From CBDVBE01 sp964543525 (GTDB taxonomy: Bacteria; Fibrobacterota; Chitinivibrionia; Chitinivibrionales; JANQEN01): DNA of 64,000 nt. Made by a program: the position numbers and the translations under genes. Positions 34,498 through 44,228 of this stretch are shown one piece after another; position 1 is the first letter of the stretch; every line of letters starts with the position of its first letter. The stretch spans positions 1 through 64,000 of the forward strand of contig CAZIYW010000001.1 of NCBI GenBank assembly GCA_964543525.1. The letters run 5' to 3'. The notes below the pieces were generated by a model. That model did no database searches. It was not told the origin of the DNA and worked only from the letters and a program-made list of their open reading frames with translations.

Positions 34498-35994
34498 CTA
34501 TTTTACTTTGAAAAGGGTTTGTTGCCGCCCGCGATAGCGTGTGCCCGGATCAAATATCTTTATTACGGCAAACTCTTTTTTATGCTTTCTGATATTTTCA
34601 ACATTTTCCGGAAACATTTCCGGGTCCCTTTCAAATCTTTCATACCCGGCTGATATTACATAATCACATCCTAGATTCCGCACGGAATCCGGCGTCATAA
34701 AAGCAAGCCCGCAAATACCAATATATATACTCTCAAACCTCTCCTCACTATAGTAAGGCGTATATTCTTCACGAGCGATAACACTGCCGCGGGGAAGATT
34801 TTCATTTATCCATTCCTCAACAAGGCACCTGATATCAGGTTTCCGGTAGAGCAAAATCTGCTGAATATCCTTAACAAGAGGAACGGTAACCAGAAATAGA
34901 AGCAACAGATACCGAATCCACAGTTTTGGTATACTGTCAAGGGCAATGCCGGCGCCAACAGCAAAAACAACACTGATCAATGCAATGTTCCGCACTGAGG
35001 TCAAACTGTACATACTGCAAAATAAAAACCATACCAACGGCACAATGCATAACACCGCCAGCTCTTCCTTTTTCCTTCGAAAGAACACTACCATTCCGAC
35101 AATCGAACAAATAAAGACTAACGGCGTTATCCCTTCAAGAAAAAGGTACTGTAAATAAAATAAAAAAGCATTATCAAAACCATGTCCCGCATAACAGGAG
35201 CTGTAATGTCTATGTTCAAACAGTATATCCCCTATCCACTCCTGAAAGCTGAAAAGCAGCGCCGGCGTTGTAATAATAAACGTTACACCAACCAGTACAA
35301 CCGACGATAAAAGGCGTATATCGATAAACTTATTTCCGTACTTCCTGTCGACAAAATATTTTGCAATTAAAAACGATAATGGAACAGGAAACATATATTT
35401 AGCGCCTAAAGCCAATCCCGCACACAGTGCAGCAAGGTACAGATGATTATCTTTATTCATTACCAGATATTTCATTGAATAGTAAATACTTGAGAGCGCG
35501 GCAACAACCAACAGTGCATTCGGAGCGACATTGACGGAGTACGTATACAAAATCGGCATCAGTGCCATTATTACCATGCTATAAAATCCCATCCTCCTTG
35601 AAAAGACAAGACAGCCGATCCGGTAAACCAGCCAGACCGCAGCAAGAGACAATAAGGCACTAGCGATTCTGCCCGCTGCAAAAAACATCCAATAGGGTGT
35701 TGAAGGAGAGGAGGTAACGCCAAGGAAATGAAGTGTATGATACACCACATGGGTAACACCTATAAGCGCCGCATTCAGGTAAAAACACAGTGAAGGGTAA
35801 TGAAAAAAATGAGGATTCCACTGCCCTTTAAATATCCTGACGGCAATTGATATAATAAACGGTTCATCCGCATCAGGATACACGGGCAGTCCATGAAAAA
35901 GTCCGGGAAAACGTAAACATGCCGCAAATAAAATAATAGTAAATAAGATTACGTTTTCTTTAAAAAAAATCCCGGTTTCTTTTATTATACTCAT
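34498..35994 (-). CDS. GT-C family glycosyltransferase (GT39-like), polytopic membrane protein
   Basis: 498 residues with about 10-11 membrane helices. The first periplasmic loop carries the acidic pair of GT-C enzymes, VYPDADEPF (D41, D43, E44), the catalytic site for polyprenyl-phosphate sugar donors. The C-terminal 100 residues form a soluble periplasmic domain. It probably adds a sugar to a lipid-linked glycan on the outer face of the inner membrane. It is one of five intact GT-C genes in the glycan locus, placed last in the leftward series. Confidence 0.8.
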   Translation of the reverse strand: MSIIKETGIFFKENVILFTIILFAACLRFPGLFHGLPVYPDADEPFIISIAVRIFKGQWNPHFFHYPSLCFYLNAALIGVTHVVYHTLHFLGVTSSPSTPYWMFFAAGRIASALLSLAAVWLVYRIGCLVFSRRMGFYSMVIMALMPILYTYSVNVAPNALLVVAALSSIYYSMKYLVMNKDNHLYLAALCAGLALGAKYMFPVPLSFLIAKYFVDRKYGNKFIDIRLLSSVVLVGVTFIITTPALLFSFQEWIGDILFEHRHYSSCYAGHGFDNAFLFYLQYLFLEGITPLVFICSIVGMVVFFRRKKEELAVLCIVPLVWFLFCSMYSLTSVRNIALISVVFAVGAGIALDSIPKLWIRYLLLLFLVTVPLVKDIQQILLYRKPDIRCLVEEWINENLPRGSVIAREEYTPYYSEERFESIYIGICGLAFMTPDSVRNLGCDYVISAGYERFERDPEMFPENVENIRKHKKEFAVIKIFDPGTRYRGRQQTLFKVK

Positions 35995-36108
35995 AGAAAT
36001 AACTTACATAAAAGTAACTTAATTATCACTGCTTGCTATCACTGTTTTGACCCTTCTATATTCACTTATGCCGTTTGATTATATACTCACCGGAAATCTG
36101 ATTTTTTT

Positions 36109-37641
36109 TTACTCTGAGAATAGTACCCGTCTCCAGATTTCGAGGCAATCGGTACCTTCACGAGCCAGTAATGTACCGAACTTTTTATAATCATGTTCCA
36201 GTATCTCCGGCGCGGCTATGGATTTATCTTGCGCATCAATAGTACCAATAAGCAGCGCCCACTCCGGTTTAAATTTATCTATACAACGGTAATAATATTC
36301 CGGGTTCCAGCCATACCTTCTCAACCATGGTATTACCTCGGGGGAGAGCAATCCGACAGCATCGAGCACCCGAGGTTTGCAATAATATCCTATCACCCCG
36401 ACATCGTAACATAAAATTGTCTCCGTCTCTTTCGCCTCAGTGTTTATAAGAGCCGCCACTTTTTTGTATCGTCCCTCTCGGCTTTCGATCATTCGCTTAT
36501 ATTTTTCCGGTAATTCCTGCAGTATGGGATTTACGGTCCATAAGGGGATCAGGAAAAAAAGGGCACCCCATAACCACCAGGATTTCCATCTGAAATATTC
36601 GTTCAACTTTGAAATACCATAAACAGCGGAGATTATCAGTACAGGCAACACCGGGAAATAGTACCAGGGATACGCTGAATCACTCGTACCCGTGACAAAG
36701 AAAAAGCCAATATACAAAACCGGCCATAAAAGGAGTGTCAGCGGTACTGTCGAACGACGCCCTTTAGTGTAACCCAAAACTGCAGCAGTAATAAGCAGCA
36801 GGTTTACAATAAGGATTATCCGTCTGCCGCCGAAAACCGGTCCTTTGAAAAAAAGACCGTTAATCCAGGCAATAACCGCTTCTGAAAAGCCAATATCCAC
36901 AAACGATTTTTTCGCGGTAACCGAATGCGGCAATGGAGAACCATACGATAAACAATAAAAAAGAAAGAAAAGAAGAAACCCGAGACCTGCGGCAATTGCC
37001 GGTGAAAGAATCGCCCGGATTGTTCTGTGTTTATAAAGGCATATTATCAGTATGGAACAGGAAACAAGTATTCCTTCAGGCCGCACCAGCGGCGCAAAAA
37101 ATGCGGCAGCCACGAGCCACCTGTTATTCGGGGAGGGCTGCAGCATCCCGTAAATACCGGTAAGCGCGACTGATGCATACAGCATGCTCTCCATACCTGA
37201 AGCACTGATTACAATAAATCCGAGACTGAATCCTACCGCCGACAGGATCAGCAGAATTAACGGCAAAGCAATTTTCAATGTGCGGGCGATTAGAAACAGA
37301 AGACTGAAAATGATCAAGTCGAATAAGACATTTACAAGATAGATAATGCCTTCAAAATGCGCAGTTCCCAAAATCCGGACGATTCCGGAGAGTAGTAAAG
37401 TAAAAAGAGGCGTACTCGTAGCATTTACCGGATTCCTTTGAGACATCACAACCTGACCGGTTTCTACGAAGGTACGGACATGGCTCATGGTTATATAGGC
37501 ATCATCGAGCAGGAGCATGCCAAAGCGGAATTTGAGATAAAAAAAGCATCCGAGAAAGAGAACCACCCATACTGCCGACAAATAGAACTCCCATTTACGC
37601 GGCAATCTTTGTTTTCCGGTTTCAGATGATATATCGTTCAC
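36109..37641 (-). CDS. GT-C family glycosyltransferase, polytopic membrane protein
   Basis: 510 residues from GTG 37641. About 11 helices; the first loop has LLLDDAYITM (D46, D47), the acidic pair found in arabinosyl- and mannosyltransferase-like GT-C proteins. The loop continues into NPVNATSTPLFTLLL. A C-terminal periplasmic domain with ILCYDVGVIGYY is common in this group. Donor and acceptor are unknown; donors of this fold are polyprenyl-phosphate monosaccharides. Confidence 0.78.
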   Translation of the reverse strand: MNDISSETGKQRLPRKWEFYLSAVWVVLFLGCFFYLKFRFGMLLLDDAYITMSHVRTFVETGQVVMSQRNPVNATSTPLFTLLLSGIVRILGTAHFEGIIYLVNVLFDLIIFSLLFLIARTLKIALPLILLILSAVGFSLGFIVISASGMESMLYASVALTGIYGMLQPSPNNRWLVAAAFFAPLVRPEGILVSCSILIICLYKHRTIRAILSPAIAAGLGFLLFFLFYCLSYGSPLPHSVTAKKSFVDIGFSEAVIAWINGLFFKGPVFGGRRIILIVNLLLITAAVLGYTKGRRSTVPLTLLLWPVLYIGFFFVTGTSDSAYPWYYFPVLPVLIISAVYGISKLNEYFRWKSWWLWGALFFLIPLWTVNPILQELPEKYKRMIESREGRYKKVAALINTEAKETETILCYDVGVIGYYCKPRVLDAVGLLSPEVIPWLRRYGWNPEYYYRCIDKFKPEWALLIGTIDAQDKSIAAPEILEHDYKKFGTLLAREGTDCLEIWRRVLFSE

Positions 37642-37706
37642 CCTTGTGTGACTCCCTTTTCATCTTTCTGCAGTATTTTGTTGTCAATCATATATTGTTC
37701 CACCAG

Positions 37707-38237
37707 TTATGCACTCACGCCATGGCCGTATTCGGTAAGATGCCAGATATCATACCTGCCCGGCTTATCCAGGATAAAAACATCCTCTTCCGGATACTTT
37801 TTTAACAAAGGAAGCAGATCCGGACAGGATATAGTATGTTCCCTGCAAAACCGTACCAGACTCTTCTGTGGGATAAACGGGTATCCATCGTCAAGCTGGT
37901 AGGCCAGGGGGAAAAGAACAACAATCAGAGTTGCCTGTTCCTTTGTTACCGCGTCGTTCAGCGTCATATAAATTGACGTCAACCACTGCCACTCCGGAGT
38001 GGACTCGTCGCCGAGCACATGAATACTGAGTGTATCTTCAACGGGATTCAAACCATACAGTATCGGTGAATCCAGTGAAATATGCATGGGAATGGTGGGT
38101 GGTTTTACCGGCTCGGAAACCCGTTTCAGTGCAGCTTTACCCCGCAGGATGATTTCCCAAAAAACAAGGCGGAGAAAAGTTGACAGAAACAGCAGACCGA
38201 TATTTACAATTGGCTTTTTCATTTTTATATACTGCAT
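37707..38237 (-). CDS. SGNH-hydrolase-like protein with internal deletion
   Basis: 176 residues. An N-terminal hydrophobic anchor (about 9-30) is followed by the SGNH block I region (IHVLGDEST, 72-80), and the end carries block V (D163 and H166 in RYDIWHLTEYGH). Family members of this type usually run near 320-380 residues, and blocks II-III with the oxyanion Gly/Asn are missing between them. The nucleophile position reads GDE instead of GDS. It therefore looks like a non-functional, internally deleted acyl- or deacylase of the glycan locus, although the frame is open. Confidence 0.55.
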   Translation of the reverse strand: MQYIKMKKPIVNIGLLFLSTFLRLVFWEIILRGKAALKRVSEPVKPPTIPMHISLDSPILYGLNPVEDTLSIHVLGDESTPEWQWLTSIYMTLNDAVTKEQATLIVVLFPLAYQLDDGYPFIPQKSLVRFCREHTISCPDLLPLLKKYPEEDVFILDKPGRYDIWHLTEYGHGVSA

Positions 38238-38489
38238 TTACTTTACCGCCGGAATATTGTAATCAACCAGGAATTTATTGATTGACACCAATTACTCTAA
38301 TTATACATATCACAGGGATAAGTGAAAAGAGATATATAGGATATTGGACAGGTTGTAAAAGAAACGTACGGACTGGACAGAACAAGTTGGTACAGCGTTC
38401 GGGTTATTAAACAGACGACTCTCTCAGTTAAAATGATATCAGCGAAAAGAATATATAAAAGAATATATATACAAATGATAACCTGATAC

Positions 38490-39191
38490 TTACCCGAGCC
38501 TGAGACCGTACCGTATAATACAAAAAAGCGCGTTGAGTCCGTCTTTAATCGGCCGTATTTTCTTACCCTCATCAAAATCCCTTCCATGGTAAGAGATGCC
38601 GACTTCATACATTCGCGCTTTCAGACGTGCAAGTTTCTGGGTAACCTCTGCCTCAAAACCGAAACGATTCTCACGCAGACGGATTTTTTTAATAGTTTCA
38701 GTCCTGAAAACTTTATAGCATGTTTCCATATCAGACAGATTATAATTTGAAAAAAGATTCGATACAAATGTAAGAAATTTGTTTCCGAGATAATGGCGAA
38801 ACAGGTGAATACGACGATACTCACTCGTTACAAAACGGGAACCATAAACAACATCGGCGTTTCCCATGAGAATCGGCTTCAACAACTTGCCGTATTCATC
38901 GGGATCATACTCCAGGTCCGCATCCTGAATAAGTACAATGTCACCCGTTACCTTTTCAAGTGCAGTACGGATTGCAGCGCCCTTGCCTCTGTTCTTTTTA
39001 TGAGACAGGTAAAGGAGATCCGGATACCTCTTTTTCTGTTCTTCTGTGATACCGCCGTCAGTAGATCCGTCATCGACAATTATAATCTCACGTTCAAGGT
39101 TTTCGGGCAGTTGAGCGGCTTTAACGCGACGCAGCAATTCAAGAACAGTTTTACTTTCATTGTAAAGCGGAATAATTACAGTTAATTTCAT
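38490..39191 (-). CDS. DPM1-like family 2 glycosyltransferase
   Basis: About 233 residues from ATG 39191 (GGAAAGG six bases upstream). GT-A fold: LTVIIPLYNES, IIIVDDGSTDGG, GAAIRTAL and the metal-binding QDADLEYDP. No C-terminal membrane helices. Enzymes of this type load mannose or glucose onto polyprenyl phosphate on the cytoplasmic side, making the donor for GT-C enzymes. It lies between GT-C genes, which supports that role. Confidence 0.85.
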   Translation of the reverse strand: MKLTVIIPLYNESKTVLELLRRVKAAQLPENLEREIIIVDDGSTDGGITEEQKKRYPDLLYLSHKKNRGKGAAIRTALEKVTGDIVLIQDADLEYDPDEYGKLLKPILMGNADVVYGSRFVTSEYRRIHLFRHYLGNKFLTFVSNLFSNYNLSDMETCYKVFRTETIKKIRLRENRFGFEAEVTQKLARLKARMYEVGISYHGRDFDEGKKIRPIKDGLNALFCIIRYGLRLG

Positions 39192-39214
39192 CATTACCTT
39201 TCCAACGGATACTT

Positions 39215-40780
39215 TCACTGCCTTCCATTCGGACTGAAAATGTGCTCAAGAATATATGATGTATCACCTCTCCCGCCAAAGACTTCCCTGAAATTATCCG
39301 GGTATACCTCAACAGCTTCTTTCACTTTGTTCATATACGTTTCGTGCGGGCGGTGGTAGAAATCGGAAACAACAATATACTTAATAGTGTTCATATCAAG
39401 ATAGGCCATAAACTCATTAACGGTTTCTGCACCGTGAACCGGTACGCAGTAAGGGCCCCGCCTGAGATATAGATATGAATGAGTCTGGCAGGCCACTGTA
39501 ATCCCGGATTCCACATTTTTAACTATCCACTCAATACAATTCTGGAACCGGCTGTCACCATAGCGGGGCGGCATGGTAAAGTGCGGATTCGTCAGCGTTC
39601 GCAGTGCATTGTCACCGATAATTCCTGCCCAGAGAACGCATACTACCCCAACTGAGAAAAGTCTTCTTTTAACAATAATTGTGGAAATAGTATCCAGACC
39701 GGTATAAAGATAGAGGAATAGAAACGGAATTATCGGCACCACAAGGCGCACGTACAGCGGTCCGTAAATAAATAAAATCCCCATATAGCACAACACATAC
39801 AATTGTATAAGTGTTATCCGCTTAAAGCTCCGCACATATCCCGTAATGACAATGCCCGTTACTACAGCCATTGCCAGCGCCTTGATTTTATTCATGTCAT
39901 AAAGATCATAGGTGCTGCGGATTACTGCCTGTGGAATCAACGTAAGTCCATATCCGCAAAGGAATTTTACCGCTTTAGAGCCATATCGGATGATTATATC
40001 CATTGCAGTCACCCCATTGTCAACAGCTCCTCCGGCGATTACGGATCCAAAAAGCGGATGCAAGCCGAAAGCGGCTCGGAGGGATCCGACACGCAAGGGT
40101 GGAAAAAACAGTGAAACCACAACAAACAGGCACAACAACAATCCCGGCACAACAGCATACCACCGGGTATTTCGCTTTTCCCCGGCAAAGAAAAGCAGAT
40201 AGATTGTCAATGCTGCCGGCAGGCTTACCCCCAGCAATCGTATTGAGCTGATATATACTGCAAAAACAGAAAGCAGGAGCACCCGCAGGATAGTCAGATT
40301 TCCTTTCCAGAAATACCATAGAAAGAAAAAAAACAGTGTGGTGGCAATATAAAAGGTCTCTGAATAGAGATACGAAGAGAGGAGATGAATACCCGAACTG
40401 AAGCATAAAGCAGAAAGTATTAACGCCGGTTTTACTATTTCCCGCTCTTCCTTATAAAGCATCAGTGCATACAGTGTAAAAGAGACATAGATCAGCAGAA
40501 AGAGGACAAACTTTAAAACATACCAGTGTGTACCGAAAATCCTGACAAACAGTGCAATAAACAGTGGAAATCCCGGCGGCCACCACAGAAAGTGATGCGA
40601 TCCCGGAAGCGCCGGATCAATGAATCCCCTGCCCTGAGCAAAGGCAATCCCGAGCGACATATACCCGCAATTATCGCCGTACTGAAAAATCTCAAAGCTG
40701 AATGAGACGATAAGCACCAGCAATGCCGATAGTGCAGAAATAGATATAAAATACCAATGCATTTCCAGATTAGTTTTCAT
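39215..40780 (-). CDS. GT-C family glycosyltransferase, polytopic membrane protein
   Basis: 521 residues, about 11 helices. The first loop contains FQYGDNCGYMSL (D36) and then GRGFIDPALPGSHHFLWWPPGFPLF, resembling the GT39/GT83 loop with a substrate-binding WPPG. The C-terminal soluble part (about 410-521) has two short strands and FYHRPHETY. The sugar is unknown. It lies directly upstream of the DPM1-like gene, which could supply its donor. Confidence 0.78.
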   Translation of the reverse strand: MKTNLEMHWYFISISALSALLVLIVSFSFEIFQYGDNCGYMSLGIAFAQGRGFIDPALPGSHHFLWWPPGFPLFIALFVRIFGTHWYVLKFVLFLLIYVSFTLYALMLYKEEREIVKPALILSALCFSSGIHLLSSYLYSETFYIATTLFFFFLWYFWKGNLTILRVLLLSVFAVYISSIRLLGVSLPAALTIYLLFFAGEKRNTRWYAVVPGLLLCLFVVVSLFFPPLRVGSLRAAFGLHPLFGSVIAGGAVDNGVTAMDIIIRYGSKAVKFLCGYGLTLIPQAVIRSTYDLYDMNKIKALAMAVVTGIVITGYVRSFKRITLIQLYVLCYMGILFIYGPLYVRLVVPIIPFLFLYLYTGLDTISTIIVKRRLFSVGVVCVLWAGIIGDNALRTLTNPHFTMPPRYGDSRFQNCIEWIVKNVESGITVACQTHSYLYLRRGPYCVPVHGAETVNEFMAYLDMNTIKYIVVSDFYHRPHETYMNKVKEAVEVYPDNFREVFGGRGDTSYILEHIFSPNGRQ

Positions 40781-40858
40781 GCACGGGGGACCTTTACTCT
40801 ATTACATGTCACACTTTATTCAACTCATTCAAAGAGTCGTATTCCGGACTCTGTACCG

Positions 40859-42430
40859 TCACGACTCAAGTTTATACAAAATTATGGTATCAAGCCGCCA
40901 GAGTGCTTTCAGCTTGAAATTCTTCTTGGGATCATGTAAAAGCTTCCAGAGACCGCTCTCATTCTCTTTTGTCAAGACATAGGAAATGTTGTATATGTCT
41001 ATAAATTTCTCCAGCCACTCAACTGTTTTAAAGTTTATTGCATTCACGACTAACAGATCATGTAAAAAGTAATATTTCCATAAAAAAGTACTCAGAACCA
41101 CTGCGGATTTCGGTACCCTTTTAACGGTTTCTTCAACAGCCTTACGGTTTAATCGGTCTTCATAGCATTCGTTTCCCCTTCCCGACAGATAAAATTCCAG
41201 AGGATAGACCACGGTACAGAGTGCAAGACAAAGCTGTGCAATCACTAAAGAGTATCGTACAGCAGTTTTTTTCACGTTTTCCCGGATAAAAGCAATTCCT
41301 ACTCCGGCCAGACAGTAGATAAAAACATAATACACCATTATATACCGAGCAACCCACGAGTTATAAGCGATATAAGCCATGAAAGGGAGGTAAAATAAGG
41401 AAAACCAGAGTATTGGTTTATATAGTTCTTTTTTACCCCGTAACGCGAAACCACCTGCTATACAAAGAGGCAATAGTGCCAGGCTGAGGTTATGATCAAA
41501 CCAGGGAAACATTTTTATCATCTCAAGCAGCCCAAGAAAAGGACGTGCAACGAATACATGAAAGACACCAAATTGTGACAGATATTTCGATAACGATGGT
41601 ATACCCAGATAAACATCGAAATGATTTTTAAAACTCTCCATATACAGGGTAAACTTTGAAACCTGAAAAAGAGGAGAGCCGAAGGCAAGGTAATTACGTA
41701 TCATCCAGGGCAACGCTAATACTAACGAAATTAGAGAAAAAATGATACTTTTTCTCACAACACCTTTTTCACTACGTAATTTCCACCAGGCGTAGACAAA
41801 CACCGGAATCAAAAATATCGCCGTCGTCTTTAATAGAAACAGCAGGCCAAACGCGATTCCACTTAACACCACATTTCTTATTGATTTAAATATACGGTCG
41901 GCCCTGTTTACAAAAACGAAGAAACCAAGCGCGACGAGCATATCCGGATAAATATGGGCGGAATACACAATCAGAAAGGGACTGGCGGTGAAAAAGAGCA
42001 GGGTGCTGATTGTGGCAACCGGCCCGAAGGCATTATGCATTCCTACAGCAATAATAACCATGAAAATTCCACATATACACAGGTTAAGAACCTGTCCGGC
42101 ACGGAAGGTATCTGATATAACCGGACGAAACAGCGCTATCAGTATCGGATACAGAGGTGATCGGTTGTCCTCCGGATGCGGCAGTTTCCGTTCAAAGTAC
42201 AGATCATGCTCGATAACTTTACTGGTCATAAACTCTTTACCCGGAAACTGAACTGCCAGGCGAAGCCAGGCACCTTCATCACCTTCGGCAATACAATGTT
42301 TAATCGCAACATTACATCGTATCAGAAGGGCAAAGAGTATAATTGCGCAGATAAAGCACCAGTAGCAGAACGGAGTTCGAAACTGCCGGAACAACGCTTC
42401 TCCCCTGATATTTATCCTTGCATATTTCAT
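40859..42430 (-). CDS. GT-C family glycosyltransferase, polytopic membrane protein
   Basis: 523 residues, about 11 helices. The first periplasmic loop has IAEGDEGAWLRLA (D51, E52), the GT-C acidic pair, and a DNRSPLYPILIALF segment like the GT39 loop. The rest is hydrophobic with a soluble C-terminus. Separated by 78 bases from the next GT-C gene and 49 from the fusion gene upstream, so probably one transcript from the promoter at 43876. Confidence 0.78.
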   Translation of the reverse strand: MKYARINIRGEALFRQFRTPFCYWCFICAIILFALLIRCNVAIKHCIAEGDEGAWLRLAVQFPGKEFMTSKVIEHDLYFERKLPHPEDNRSPLYPILIALFRPVISDTFRAGQVLNLCICGIFMVIIAVGMHNAFGPVATISTLLFFTASPFLIVYSAHIYPDMLVALGFFVFVNRADRIFKSIRNVVLSGIAFGLLFLLKTTAIFLIPVFVYAWWKLRSEKGVVRKSIIFSLISLVLALPWMIRNYLAFGSPLFQVSKFTLYMESFKNHFDVYLGIPSLSKYLSQFGVFHVFVARPFLGLLEMIKMFPWFDHNLSLALLPLCIAGGFALRGKKELYKPILWFSLFYLPFMAYIAYNSWVARYIMVYYVFIYCLAGVGIAFIRENVKKTAVRYSLVIAQLCLALCTVVYPLEFYLSGRGNECYEDRLNRKAVEETVKRVPKSAVVLSTFLWKYYFLHDLLVVNAINFKTVEWLEKFIDIYNISYVLTKENESGLWKLLHDPKKNFKLKALWRLDTIILYKLES

Positions 42431-42479
42431 ATCAGTATTAAATTACTGTCTGTTAAGACATACTCCTTGTTGTACTGAA

Positions 42480-43799
42480 TTAATACAGTTTTATTTTACG
42501 CACGGCGAAAAGCAACATCCTCAGAAGAATAAAACCGTGGCGCCACCGGGAAATATTTGTTGTGCCGTGCTCCCGTTCACGATAGATTATCGGCAGTTCT
42601 ACGATTTTTAATCCAAGGCGCGAAGCGCCAAACAGGAGATCAAAATCACCAAAGGGATCAAATTCTCCGAAGAATGATCGGTTCTGCGCAAGTTTCAAGT
42701 AATTCTTCCTTGAAAGGACTTTCGTTCCGCAGAGAGTATCTTTAAATCTCTGGCCGAGAACATATGAAAAAGCAAGGGCGAAGAATTTATTGCCGATCAT
42801 ATTCATAAACCGCATGGCACGCTTTTCCATGGGATACACCAGCCTGCTGCCGTTGATGAATTCTCCGCCGTCACTGACAAGTGCCTCATAGAACTTCGGC
42901 AATTCTTCGGGTGCCACTGTCATATCCGCATCGAGAATCATAAGGACATCTTTTGTAGCAATCGAGAATCCTTTCCGGACAGCATCACCTTTTCCTTTTC
43001 CCTCCTGCTGTGCCACAACAATTTGACGTTCACTCCCGAATCGCTCCTGCACCTCTTTTATCTTCTCCCAGGTACCGTCCTTTGAGTTTCCTTCAACAAA
43101 TATCAACTCATCATCATCGCTAATCCGCGGCAAACGCTGTACGATTTTTTTAATATTCAATTCTTCATTCCTTGCAGGGACTATTACTGAAACGGACGGT
43201 CTCTTTTTATACCTATCTTTAAAAAGAGGTCGAACCACAGCGATATGAAACATATTGAATGAGTTAAAGAATGGCAAATGAGATAGATACGTATTAATAA
43301 AATTACTCAGTACCGGCAGCCAAACGGGAATTAAACACCGGCTTTGCCTGCTGACCAGTTGAAAATTTGCCAGCAGAAGAAAATTTTCGATATCTTCATG
43401 GGCAATCCAGTTTTTCTCGGGAGTTTTTCTGCGGATTCCCAGAAAGGATGCCAAGGCAAGTAACGGCTTCCATAAACTGCTGTAGTAGGTCATAAGAACC
43501 CGTGTCTCAGGTATACACAGGCTATGCACCGCCTTAAGAAACGATTGCACATCCCGCTCATAATGAATGTTTCCGTTCAGTATAATATAATCGGGATTCT
43601 CTATCGATGAATTCACGGAAGCCGGTTCTCCGACCGGTGTGTTTTTATTTTCCACTGAAAGATTGCAAATACCCTTCTTTTGTGCCGATAAGTTTTTATA
43701 TACAAAATCATCGGAAGGATTTACCTCTATAAATGTATCAGCCGGCCTGACATAGAACGAAAAATATCTTACCAGCAGTCTGTAGAAATATTTTTTCAT
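42480..43799 (-). CDS. Degenerate methyltransferase-like domain fused to family 2 glycosyltransferase
   Basis: 439 residues; AAAGGATGAG precedes the ATG. Residues to about 195 look like a class I methyltransferase that lost its SAM site: there is no GxGxG, but the later strands remain (DYIILNGNIHYERDVQSFLKAV, ETRVLMTYY, WIAHEDIENFLLLANFQLV). From about 203 a complete GT-A glycosyltransferase follows: SVSVIVPARNEE, FVEGNSKDGT, GKGDAVRKGF, ILDADMT and the C-terminal REHGTTNISRWRHG. The latter resembles polyprenyl-phosphate sugar synthases. First gene of the leftward glycan series. Confidence 0.8.
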   Translation of the reverse strand: MKKYFYRLLVRYFSFYVRPADTFIEVNPSDDFVYKNLSAQKKGICNLSVENKNTPVGEPASVNSSIENPDYIILNGNIHYERDVQSFLKAVHSLCIPETRVLMTYYSSLWKPLLALASFLGIRRKTPEKNWIAHEDIENFLLLANFQLVSRQSRCLIPVWLPVLSNFINTYLSHLPFFNSFNMFHIAVVRPLFKDRYKKRPSVSVIVPARNEELNIKKIVQRLPRISDDDELIFVEGNSKDGTWEKIKEVQERFGSERQIVVAQQEGKGKGDAVRKGFSIATKDVLMILDADMTVAPEELPKFYEALVSDGGEFINGSRLVYPMEKRAMRFMNMIGNKFFALAFSYVLGQRFKDTLCGTKVLSRKNYLKLAQNRSFFGEFDPFGDFDLLFGASRLGLKIVELPIIYREREHGTTNISRWRHGFILLRMLLFAVRKIKLY

Positions 43800-43875
43800 C
43801 TCATCCTTTACCTGTAATCCTGAGAATACCTGAATTTCAATATGCCCAGGGGAATCAACGTTTTCTTTATACTAA

Positions 43876-43903
43876 ATTATACATAACAGTGATGAATGTG
43901 CAA
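43876..43903 (-). promoter_or_regulatory. Promoter of the leftward glycan genes
   Basis: On the - strand: TTGCAC (43903-43898), a 16-base spacer, TATAAT (43881-43876). It should start a transcript about 70 bases before the fusion gene at 43799. Confidence 0.65.
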
Positions 43904-44008
43904 AGAGATAAATATTACGATATACTATTTATTGATAGTTGTATTAATGCGGATAACCTGTCGGGGTAAAAATGTTAATGCCATATTTTCCTTTCGTATC
44001 TATATCCA

Positions 44009-44038
44009 TTGACTTATTCCGGTTCAAAGCCATATAAT
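44009..44038 (+). promoter_or_regulatory. Promoter of the rightward glycan genes
   Basis: TTGACT (44009-44014), an 18-base spacer, TATAAT (44033-44038). It should start near 44045 and read into the gene at 44229 and the six genes after it. Confidence 0.7.
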
Positions 44039-44228
44039 AAATACAAATACGGATGATCCGGGTCGGACGGCTAAAGGTTTACTGCGCAGCAAATTGAAGT
44101 GAATAAAACAATACTCTGTAAAATGTTCCATAATCGGTAAAAAAAAGTAATCCGGGAATCGGAGTATTTAGGAATCCGTATTAATATTTTTAAAGAACAG
44201 CCAATTAAGACCTTCTGTATCTACTATT

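Larger units (their letters stand above)
43800..44228. other. 429-base divergent control region of the glycan locus
   Basis: No gene. It contains two well-formed promoters facing apart (43876-43903 leftwards, 44009-44038 rightwards). The right-hand leader of about 185 bases has no clear terminator hairpin. Confidence 0.6.
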
